Source: DATIXJ01 sp963714795 (lineage in GTDB: Bacteria > Bacteroidota > Ignavibacteria > UBA10030 > SZUA-254). Taken from it: 64,000 nucleotides of DNA. The notes below the pieces were generated by a model. That model saw only the letters and a program-made list of their open reading frames with translations. It was not told the origin of the DNA and did no database searches. Of the stretch, positions 54,192-64,000 are shown one piece after another; position 1 is the first letter of the stretch; the number at the start of each line of letters is the position of its first letter. The translations under genes were made by a program, and so were the position numbers. The DNA lies in contig CAVQPS010000006.1 in NCBI GenBank assembly GCA_963714795.1, positions 310,001 through 374,000 of the forward strand, read 5' to 3'.

Positions 54192-57100
54192 ATGAGATAT
54201 TTTTTATCGATTTGCATGTTGTTGATGACCGTTGTCGTTTCATCGACAAACAGTTTCGGAGAGGTGAAAAAAATTCCGCGGTACAACAGGCTGACACATA
54301 CGTGGACCTCGTATCCGATCGTTTCGATTCACGATATTAATTATGTGCCGCCGGATTCTCTGCATCTTGCGGATTCTCTCCAAAACTCCATTCCGGCACG
54401 CTGGACTTCTCAATTGGGAAATTATTATGGCGACACCGTTGTGATTGTCGCTGCGGTTGTTGCACCGTACTTTACTGTTACCTATACCCAGCATGGCTGG
54501 ACGATGATGTTGAGAGATACATCGGCATCTGAAACAGGATGGTCCGGAACGATGGTGCGTGTCGGCGAACTGTATTCCCTTCCGAATAACACCGGGACCG
54601 ATCTCGGTCCGGATACTGCCAACGCAGCACTGGATGGATTTATAACTCCGGCGCGCGGCGATATTATCATGATGACCATCGTTGTACAGGATTATCCCAC
54701 AACCAGTTTCGTCACCGCTCCTCAGGTGGCTCCGGTTTCCGGCATTTCGATCGATGTCGTCGGCGGTATGCAGATTCCTACGCCGATTCCTGTGCCGATT
54801 CCAAATATAGAAACGGGAACATATCCGAACGTCCATGTCAATTACTCACAGGGGAAACAATGGACAAACACGATGATCAAGATTGTGAACCTTCGTGTCA
54901 GTTCAATTATAAGTCAATCAAGAGGTCAGTGGGCAATGATTGATTCTCTGGGAAATACGATTTCGGATTACGATGAATCATACAATTTTTCATTTACTTC
55001 GAGTGAAACTCCGCCAACCGTACCGGATACTTCGGTGACGCATTTCCACACGCCCCAAATCGGACAAAAAATTGATTCCATAAAAGGTTATCTTTCCGTG
55101 GCATCAGGTGCGAACCAGCTTTACGGTTTCAGAATATGTCCGCTCTATCCTGGCGATGTTGGGTTCGGAGCAATTTATCCGATCATCAATTCTCAATCCC
55201 GTACTCCTGTCTATCCGGGAGCGGCTGACAGCGTGTCGGTTACCGTACGCGCATATGCCCCCACCGGCGGTAATCCCCTCGCGGCAATTACCATGTATAA
55301 GAGTATTGATAACGGCGCCTGGACAGGTGTCCCGATGACATATATCGGTGATACCACCTATCAGGCATATATTTTTGACCAGGATGCAAATCCATATCCC
55401 GATAATACTTTCGTCCGGTACTATTTTGCGGCGGTTGATAATAAAGGGCTCGTTCAGATATTAGCGAATCCTTCCTCTGCAAGCGGTGCCGATACGACAC
55501 AGGGTTATTTCTATTATACAGTGTTAGATCGACCGCTGACAATTCATGATCTCCAATATACTCCGTACTTGAATGGTCTTTCGCCGTATAACGGAGGGGC
55601 GGTAACAGTCTCAGGTATCGTTACTGCAGATACTTCGAACCTCCATATCACACCGATTGGAACTTCCGGTTACGGAACGAACGCATGGTATATTCAAAAC
55701 GGTTCCGGACCATGGAACGGTATTTGGGTTCAATCGACTGATACCACAACCAAAGCGGCATTAAGTGCTGTACATAACGGCGATAGTGTGGTCGTGTACG
55801 GCAGATGTATTGAGAACTTCGATGTCACCGAAATAGCGGATTCATCAGTAACCATTATTTCCCATGGTCACGCACTGCCGGCTCCTGTTCGGATTTCTAC
55901 CAGAACGTTTGGAAACCGGGGCAACGGTGACCCGGCCGCCGAACCATATGAAGGAGTTCTTGTCAGCGTAAAGAACGTCACTGTAACAGACATTGGACCG
56001 GACTACAGTGATTCGACTGAATTTGCAGTTACCGATACCAGCGGTACTCCGATGCTTGTCCGCCGTGACGGCAATAATTCCTATGCGAATTTAGCATACG
56101 ACACAACCCTCGGCTATACCCGTATTTTGCATGTCGGTGATGTGATCGACAGCTTGACGGGAATCGGTTATTACGCGTACAGCAGATATAAACTTACTCC
56201 GCGTACGAATGCCGATTTTGTCAATGTCGGAGTTCCCTATAGCTTTACGTCCGGATGGAATATGGTATCCGTGACGAGAGAACAACAACCCCAAACATCC
56301 GCTTACAATGTTAATCTCCTGTATCCCGGACGAGCAAGCAACGTGTTTGGGTACAACGGTTCGGGCTATGTCATAGAATCGAACGCAGCTCTCGGCAATG
56401 GGTATTGGATTAAATTCAATAACGCAACCACCATCCGTCAATTGGGCGCCACCTGTCTCTTCCGATACGATACCGGTTATTCCGGGATGGAATATGATCG
56501 GTTGCGTCGGTTCTTCTATTGCAACGAGTTCGATAGTTTCCATTCCGTCGAATAATATCACTTCCAAGTTTTTCGGCTATTCAGGAGGATATACCACTGT
56601 GACAACTTTAACTTCACCGCACGGTTATTGGGTGAAAATTAGACAGTCCCGGATATCTTGTGGAAAATCAGGGCTCGATTTTGTTGCCCAAAGCTTCTTC
56701 GGCAAGTCCGCTGGCGAATTATAATTCCGTGACGTTAACCGATACGAAAGGGAATAGCCAGACGCTCTATTTTGTCGAAGACGATAAAGGAGCTATCAAT
56801 ACTGCGGATTATGAGATGCCGCCGGTCAGTCCGTCCGGTCTGGATGCGCGGTTCAGTTCCGGAAGAATTCTCGAAACCTATTCCGGCAAGTTAAAAACCG
56901 GCGAGCAGTTCCCGATTCAAATCCAGGCAACCGGCAATGTTACCGTGTCATGGAATATTGTCGGATCGAATCACACCAGTTTCGTGCTGACCGATTCGAA
57001 ACAAAATAAAACGTCGTTTGTATTAAAGGGAACCGGCGTGCAGAAGAACGTCAAGCTCGCTTCCAACATGCTCATTCTGAAAATCGGCGGAAGTGATCTG

Positions 57101-57385
57101 GTTCCGAGAGTCTTCTCGTTATCGCAGAACTATCCGAATCCGTTCAACCCGACCACGCGCATGCAGATCGGCGTGCCGGAAGCTTCGCACGTGACCGTGA
57201 AAGTGTACGACATTCTCGGACAACTTGTGAAGACGCTCGTCAACGACGATCGTCCGGAAGGATTCCAGACCATTACCTGGGATGGAACCTCCGATGCCGG
57301 CAGAGCCGTCTCCAGCGGAGTCTACTTCATCCGGATGGAAGCTCAAAAGTTCGTGCAGATTCAGAAAGTCGTGATGATGAAATAA
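54192..57385 (+). pseudogene. Large T9SS-secreted protein broken by two frameshifts
   Basis: The frame from 54192 (signal peptide MRYFLSICMLLMTVVVSSTNS) stays open to a stop at 56555, but the protein logic moves to the next frame near 56450 (TIRQLGA joins SSDTIPVIPGWNMIG) and again near 56645 (GYWVKIRQ joins PGYLVENQGSILLP). Removing two single bases gives 1063 residues ending in a full T9SS sorting domain (NYPNPFNPTTRMQIGVPEAS to the C-terminal KVVMMK). Both breaks lie beside short G or C runs. It is either a recent pseudogene or a sequence error. The body has beta-rich domains and two GWNM..GYW repeats. Confidence 0.75.
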
Positions 57386-57397
57386 AGAAACTAATCG

Positions 57398-57427
57398 AAA
57401 GCCCGTTACAAACCGTAACGGGCTTTT
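57398..57427 (+). terminator. Rho-independent terminator
   Basis: AAAGCCCGTTAC (57398-57409), loop AAACC, GTAACGGGCTTT (57415-57426): a perfect 12-base stem ending in T. It follows the T9SS sorting domain gene by 13 bases. Confidence 0.92.
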
Positions 57428-57538
57428 GATTTTAGCGGAAATCGTTTCTTTCATCAGCGAATTTCCGTGAAGATACACGGTTTACCCGTTTTGACCAAGT
57501 TTTAACACAATCATAATAAATTGTTCTTGCAAAAATGC

Positions 57539-57569
57539 TTGACTGTGGGGCAGATATTCTTTACTTTTG
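57539..57569 (+). promoter_or_regulatory. Bacteroidota-type promoter of the giant gene
   Basis: TTG (57539-57541), 20 bases, TACTTTTG (57562-57569) matches TTG-N~19-TAnnTTTG. It would give a 5' leader of about 185 bases before the ATG at 57762. The gap 57428-57761 has no other gene I can support. Confidence 0.5.
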
Positions 57570-57761
57570 AACAACTTCAGTGATTAATTGTTCTTCCGTT
57601 GTTGCATTAATCGTAAGGTTTCTGTCTTCTCATGTGTCGTCAGCTCTATATTAATGCTCTATTCCTACAAAATGAATTATAAACATATTTCTACTAATCA
57701 CTTATCCACCAATCGGCGATTTCCTTCGCCGGTTTTCCCAACAACCTCTATTGGAGGATCT

Positions 57762-60700
57762 ATGCAACGCTTCTTTACGATATTTGTTATACTCGCAATT
57801 GCTCTTTGCGGGATGACAGTCTCGGCTTTTGCCGGGATATATGGACCGGAAGGTTTGAACATGCCGGGTTCATATAACGGCTTTAACAATCCACCGACGC
57901 TCAATGCCTTTGGCGGCATCGAAGTTGTCGGCGGTACGTTATTGATCGATAATACGCTCGCGACATCGCGATACCGGACGCTGATTCATGTTGCGGCCGC
58001 AGGCGATATTACGACCGGTTCGTACGATTTCAAGTTTTCAAGCGGTCCGACCGGAAGTCCCTGGAGCAATTCATGGGGCGATGGCGGAACGATCGCTGCA
58101 AACACCGTTACGCACTTGAACATCGGCGGCGGAACGGCAAACAATACTTTCACCTTTAACGACAATACTTATTATTCCGTCAGCTGGATTGACAGCGGTT
58201 ATGCCGGTACAAGTTTCGTTATGATGGCAACCTCTGCCGTTCCCGTGACAATTCCGACGGTAGCACAATTCCCGAAGGCCGCACATGTCGGCACAGGCGC
58301 TGTGACGGTAAACGTTACCACAAGTGCAGCACCGGCACCGGAAGAAATCGTGTACGTTCGTTACTCGACCGACGGTTGGGTGACTTCGAATCTCGCGCTC
58401 GTCAGTTTTGTCGGCGCGAACGGTACTGCATCAATTCCCGGTCAGGTTGCGGGAACGACAGTCAGTTATTATGTCTTTTCGACAACTGTCGGCAGTCCTT
58501 CTTCAAATTATGATGTTGTGACGTTGAATGCCAACACCAACAGCAATGCAAATTATACATACACCACGTCAGCCCATTTGTATGTCGCAACAGTGACATC
58601 ACCGTGGTCAACTGAAACGTGGAATCCAGCCGGCACACCGGGTGCAACAGATACGGTTGTCGTTCCGGACGGAGTTACTCTTACAGTCAATGCAAACGAA
58701 ACCGTTGCTTCGATCATCGTCGGCAACGGAACAAGCGGTATCCTGAATTTTGACGATGTCGCCGCAACTCTTCGCAAACTGACGTTGAGCAACGATATTA
58801 CGATCAACTCGGGCGGTCAGTTCTTGGCGAGAATTACGAATAGCGGTTGGGATACACTCTATTTCGGCGGTAACCTCACTAACAACGGAACGTTCAATTT
58901 AGCTCGTGAAACGTTCACTAACGGAAGCACCCCCCGGGTGGTTTGGCAACTATGTTCACAGGCCAAACGGGTGATCAATACATACACGGATCGACTCCGA
59001 CATTGACACAGTTTGCCAAAGTATATATGTCGAAGGCAAATCGTTACCAGACTCTTCACGATAGTATCACTACGAATATCGGGAATGCTTCTATTTCTAC
59101 TCATGCGAATAGAGCTGCAACCTTATTTGTTTTGGGTGCAACAGGCACTGCTTCCGGTTACGGAATATGGGAACAGGATGGGGGCACACTGAATGCCTAC
59201 GTATCAACTTTTTCACCATCAGCCGCTGCTGCAAGCAATTGGAAATGCGGGTTCAAACTTGAGGGCAATTCCAATTTTGTAGACACAGTTTCCGGCAGTT
59301 GTTACTGGGAAATCCCCACCGATGTTAATACTACCGGTACGATCACTATCGCTAGTATTTCTGGTGGAACTTTTGGATTTGAAGACACTGCCACTGTAGA
59401 AAACGGAACATTTTATGTATACGATAATACAGTTGGATTTCCTACATATGGATCTACTACGTACTCATTGCATCCTGTCCTGACGGTATCGGGTGGACAG
59501 TTTAATATCAGCGAAGATGGACCCTATGCAAACAATGGTGGTGCATTTAACGGCTTGCTGATTGGGTTCAATAGCACATTGACTATGTCCGGCGGAACCG
59601 TAACTTTGGTCAATCCGGAAGTAGCAGCAACCACGGGTCACGATATCAATATATCCCCGACAGCAGTTTTAAATCTTACCGGTGGTACAATTAATATCGG
59701 CGATGGCGTTGACAGTCATACTGCTCCGCTTGGGTTCTTGATTGCAGATTCATCCACCAGCGTTCTTTATAATCTGGTAGTGCAAGGCGGCGGTTACGGT
59801 CGTCAGGCAACCACAACGACAAGTTTTTCGACCAGCTCGTTGACAATTGCAAACGGAAGCATTTTAAATGACAGTACAAAAGTTCTCACAGTTGCGGGAA
59901 GTGTTTCCAACTCCGGAACTGTCGTTAGCAACACCGGTGGCGAAATTAAACTTGCCGGCGGTTCAACACACACACTTTCCGGCGGCGGTACGTACGGAAA
60001 TTTGGAATTGAATGATGCTTCTTTCAACGCATCACAGAGCGGTAATGTTAACGTTACAGGAACATTGACGTTGACAACCGGTACATACTCTGTCGGTGCC
60101 AACACATTGACATTACAGAAGGCCATTGCCGGAACTACAACGAATCTTTCCGCAGGGTCGACTTCATCTCTTGTGTTCAACGGCAGCGCTTCCGGTATGA
60201 ATATACCGAGCAGTGTTACTTCGTTGAATAATTTCACATTGAACAATGCGAGCGGTTCGACCTTGCAAGGTCAGCTTGCCATTAACGGCGCGCTCACGAT
60301 TTCGAGCGGAGCACTGACGACCGGCACAGCCGATACGGTAACTCTCGGTTCAACTGCCACGCTTACCGAAGCGGGTAATGGAAGTATCGTTCTCGGTAAT
60401 GTTCAGACGACGAGAACCGTCAGCGGTAATGCACCGTTGGCGATCAAAGGCAAAACACCGAAATCGACATTGGCTGATCAGACATTCGGCGGTATCGGAT
60501 TTGAAATCGATCCTGCCGGCGGTACGTCACCGGGTCTGACAACTGTGAAACGAACGACCGGCATTTCTCAGCCGCCGTTCAATAATAATCTTCTGCGTTA
60601 CTTCGATGTGAATGCGACGACGAGCACCGGTTTGGGTGCAACGGTCGTGTTCCATTTCGATAGCACTGCAGCCGAATTGAATACGGTCAACGGCGGATCA

Positions 60701-63700
60701 CGAACCGGTCTCGGCTTGTGGTCATCGACGGATGGCGGCAATAACTGGGCATCAGCCGCAGGTACCGTCGATTCCGTCCATGGCACGATTACGCAGTCCG
60801 GCATTACGCATCTGTCACGATGGACTGCATCGGCATTCCCGATGACAAGTTCGAACAGTCAGCTTTCGGATATCGTTTCCGGTTCGTTGACGATTCCTGC
60901 ATCCATTTCCTCCTATGCGACGACACAGGGAACGGAAGTTTCTGTGTTCAGCTTTATCGTTCGCGACGGCGGCGGATCAGCCGATCCGGATAACGTTGCT
61001 ACGATCATCAATAGTTTGACGATCGAACAGGGTGCGACCAATACTGCAACAAATTGGACACAATATATTCAGGGTGCCGATTTGTACAGCGGTGCGACTT
61101 TGTTAGGTTCGGCAACTGTTGCTTCGAACACGTTGACGTTCACAGGAGCACCGTTAGTTTCCGTTCCTGATAACACGAACTCGGAATTAACGTTAAAAGT
61201 ATATTTGAAGACGTCACTTCCTGCCGGAGCGGACAACAAAGTATTCGAATTTAAAGTGAACCAGAACACCGATGTGGTAGCTGCCGGTGCCGGTTCATTG
61301 TTTGCTTTAGGCGGTTCCGATGTAGTCGGTACGCCGGGTACAACATTAAGTGTCGTTGCCGGAAAACTGGTCTTTGTCGGTAGTATTGGTGCGCAAAGCA
61401 CCGGTGCACCGTTCGCAGCATCGGTTGCCGGGACTGATACGAACGGCAATATCTCTGCCGAATTTACGGGCAACGTCACTGTTGCAATCGCGAGTGGTAC
61501 AGGAGTTCTTTCCGGTACAACCACGAATGCCGGTGTGAGTGGTACTGCCTCCTTTACAAACCTGTCGATTGTCGGTCACGGATCTTATACCCTGAGTGCA
61601 ACATCGGGTCTGTTGATCAGTGCCACATCGCCGGCGTTTACAATAGATTCATCCGCAGTATTTTATGTTGCCGCGGGCGGACCGAATGATACACTGTATT
61701 GGGATTCACCGTCAACGTGGACAGTGGTTTCTGGCTATTCACATTTAGGCGTTCCGCACAGCAAAGATCATGTTTTCATGGATAACACGAACCAAACCGG
61801 AAGCTATGTGGTGAAGGTTGGTGTCACAAGTGGTGGCGGTCAGGTTTCTGACACTGCTGCGACCATCCAGATCGGTTATCTCGGTAACGTCAATACAATT
61901 ACATTGTTGATTCCGAAACAACACACTCAATATTTCCCCGGAGCAGTATACTGGGGTGATGGTATAGCCGGAAATTATGATATGGATATTAATGCCGGCG
62001 GCGTTTTCAATAATAGTTCGGGTGTGGTAGGACACAATGCATTCAATTATCCTGCGCTGAGCAGTAACGATACGTTGCGCATCAGAACAGGCGGAAAATA
62101 TTTACATGCTTCTTCTTCATTCCAGAGCGGCATATTCAATATGTCACGGACAATGGATGGGGATTATGGCACTGTCGAATTCGACGTCCCATCTACTTTC
62201 TCTGACCTTAACGGTGCCGGTTACTGGTATCCGAATCTGGTCTTCAGCAACACGCAGGGTGCACCAACCTACTATTGCTACAGCGGTGGAGTTGGTCCAT
62301 GGCATATTAAAGGTAATTTAACGATTAACTCCGGTGTGAAAGACTCATTGGGTGTGGATCCGACATTGCCGACGATGATTTCGGGAAATATCATTAATAA
62401 TGGTACAACCCAGTTCGTTGCAGGTGCGATTGCGTTTGTCGGCTCGGGACCGCAGACTATTTCCGGTAATCCGGTCAAAGTCAGCAGCGGTGGTATTGTT
62501 ACCCTGAGTAACAATGTCGTAACCTTACAGACAGATTTAAATGCAACCGGCGGAACTTTCCAGACAGGCGGCAATTACACGTATGTTGCTGATGATGGAT
62601 CGAATCCGGTTGTTGCTGTAACGGGTACGTTCAGTACGGGCGCTGATACGATGTTCATGAGCGGCACTGCATCGTTGAGTGAAGGGAACAATCCTATTTT
62701 AGGAAATGTGATTACAACCACATCGACCCTCCATAATATCGCCACCCTGGAAGGACCAGGCAATATCGGTTTCGATCTGAATGCAGCCGGTAATGCTCCG
62801 GGAAGCACCACCATCTATCGTAAGACCGGAACAGCCCTGGTTGGTTTTGGCGGTGATCAGTCAATCAAGAGATACTATGATGTTACGGCATCCACGAACA
62901 TCGGATTAAATGCCGCGGTAGTATTCTCCTATACTCCTGCTGATCTGAATGGTATTTTAGAAGCTAATTTATTGGTCAATGATTCATTGTCCGGCACGGT
63001 GTGGTCCGGAAGGGCTGGTACCATCAATACGGGTACGCACCAGGTTACTCTGTCATCTTCGTCAAATACAATCAATGGCAGATGGACTGCGTCGTCAAAC
63101 AGCGCACCGTTGTTCCAGCCGTATACAATAACAGTGCGGAAGTATCAGGACAATGACGGAAACATCTTTACGACAGGAGATGAAACGGCTAAGAAATGGC
63201 GTTTGTCTCTCTATCAGGATTCAGTTACTGCCGGTACATTGGTGAACACGGGGAATTTGAATTCGGGTGCTTTAGCGACACCGTATCTCCCGGCCGGAAC
63301 ATATATTGCTACCGAAGCGGATAGTACCGTCTCGGGATGGGTGACACTTGGAAAAGTACACCACGGTGTGCGCCAATTGTCTTCCTCACGATATGATACA
63401 CTGACGCTTGCGGGTGGATTCAGCGACAGTACGGATTTCATCAATGAACATGTTTCAAGTGTCACATTGCTGAAATTCACGACGACTGACGGTAATCAGG
63501 CCGATGCAGTAGCAGAAAAATGGGGACTTTCACTCTACCAGGGTTCGGTGAGTGGCGGTAATCTCATAGCATCAGCGGATACGACTACGCTCGTCGCCTT
63601 CAATGTCAATCCCGGAACGTATATCGCAGTCGAATCAGACAGCGGTGCATCATGGGTACGCTTAAACGGAAATCATACCCGGTTTGATACACTGAATGTA

Positions 63701-64000
63701 CTTGCTTCATCAGCGGTTGTCGATTCCTTTATCAACTTCCAGCCGAATTCCATCGTGGTTCATAAACTTGAAGATAACGATGGAAACTTTGCAACGTCAG
63801 CCGATCGGACTGCAAAAGCATGGCATTTGGAAATTCATAAGGATTCATTAGGCGGTGCATTGTACTACTCAAGTGACAGCGGCGCAATTGTGCTCAACAG
63901 TGTTGGTAACGGTACATACGTTATTTCTGAAGCAGATAGCACCGGCTGGATACACCTCGGTTACACATTGAATAGTGTCCCGACCGGCGGTAATGTTACA
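57762..64000 (+). CDS. Giant secreted repeat protein, frameshift at a C6 tract, 3' partial
   Basis: The start is the ATG at 57762 with GGAGGA upstream and signal peptide MQRFFTIFVILAIALCG. The first frame stops at 59006, but from a run of six C (58930-58935) the next frame is open all the way to the window end, over 5 kb, in the same compositional style. Taking one C out joins NGSTP to GGLATMFTGQTGD and gives over 2070 residues. The protein is Gly/Ser/Thr/Asn-rich, with parallel beta-helix-like stretches (GTLTLTTGTYSVGANTLTLQ) and Ig-like domains, and ends in tandem repeats. It is a surface or adhesin-like giant protein, probably exported by T9SS; its sorting domain would lie beyond the window. 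Confidence 0.8.
63122..64000 (+). repeat. Tandem protein repeat (three units visible)
   Basis: Three units begin at about 63122, 63459 and 63749 with related motifs: TVRKYQDNDGN...KWRLSLYQDS, TLLKFTTTDGN...KWGLSLYQGS and VVHKLEDNDGN...AWHLEIHKDS, each followed by a GTY[IV]..E.DS..W line. The third unit is cut by the window edge. The shape suggests prealbumin-like (Cna-B/SpaA-type) stalk domains. The DNA of the units differs, so the duplication is old. Confidence 0.7.

Noticed and set aside
59803..61524. Several minus-strand open frames of 70-150 codons opposite the giant gene
   Set aside because: Pro/Val-rich shadows of Thr/Gly/Asn-rich plus-strand codons; the plus-strand frame is continuous through all of them.
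1..64000. CRISPR arrays, tRNA or rRNA genes, insertion sequences with transposase, prophage genes
   Set aside because: I looked for regular direct repeats, cloverleaf-like segments and transposase or integrase motifs on both strands and saw none.

Overview
The window looks like chromosomal DNA from an anaerobic or facultative member of the Ignavibacteriota/Chlorobi/Bacteroidota group. The indicators are type IX secretion (T9SS) C-terminal sorting signals of the YPNPFNP type, a PorV-like barrel, a TonB-dependent receptor, Bacteroidota-type promoters (TTG/TTTG about 19-20 bases from TAnnTTTG), ferredoxin-dependent oxidoreductases (PFOR, KorDABC, NfnAB), cytochrome bd and many c-type cytochromes. 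Assignment to Ignavibacteria is an inference from gene style, not from a marker gene.

Layout. 1-6.4 kb: a probable extracellular electron-transfer locus made of two NHL beta-propellers, an OmcE-like tetraheme cytochrome, an outer-membrane barrel and a larger multiheme cytochrome whose N-terminus repeats the tetraheme pattern. 6.4-7.7 kb: a decayed AT-rich island with a T9SS-signal remnant and a GrpB gene bounded by attC-like sequences. 7.9-11.1 kb: hemerythrin, ferredoxin, NfnA, NfnB. 11.2-18 kb (minus): NapH/NosR-like Fe-S membrane protein, Rrf2 regulator with an operator-like dyad, DHOD-like protein and PFOR. 18-25.1 kb (minus): a HybA/HybB membrane redox module flanked by two GcvH-like proteins without the lipoyl lysine, then a sensor kinase with c-heme motifs, its sigma-54-type response regulator and an archaemetzincin. 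25.1-29.3 kb (minus): a regulatory stretch with twin palindromes, a 32-residue membrane peptide, CydB, CydA, OsmC and a small membrane protein. 29.7-36.6 kb (plus): CoA-transferase, malic enzyme, single-Cys thioredoxin-like protein and KorDABC. 36.6-41 kb: an unusual cluster of Cys-rich small proteins, a radical-SAM-like protein without cluster cysteines, a gamma-lyase-family PLP enzyme and an intact radical SAM protein. 41-43.5 kb: FeoA, FeoB and a zinc ribbon. 43.9-64 kb: secreted and outer-membrane proteins ending in a giant protein that runs off the window.

How the parts fit. PFOR, Kor, malic enzyme and CoA-transferase run ferredoxin-linked carbon metabolism; Nfn balances ferredoxin, NADH and NADPH; cytochrome bd, hemerythrin and the Rrf2/NapH-like pair point to coping with oxygen or nitric oxide; the multiheme locus and the HybAB module suggest respiratory electron flow to and across the envelope.

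Four single-base frame breaks, all compatible with one extra base, occur in GrpB, in the 54-57 kb secreted protein (two) and at a C6 tract in the giant protein. They may be assembly errors, decay or, for the C6 tract, phase variation.
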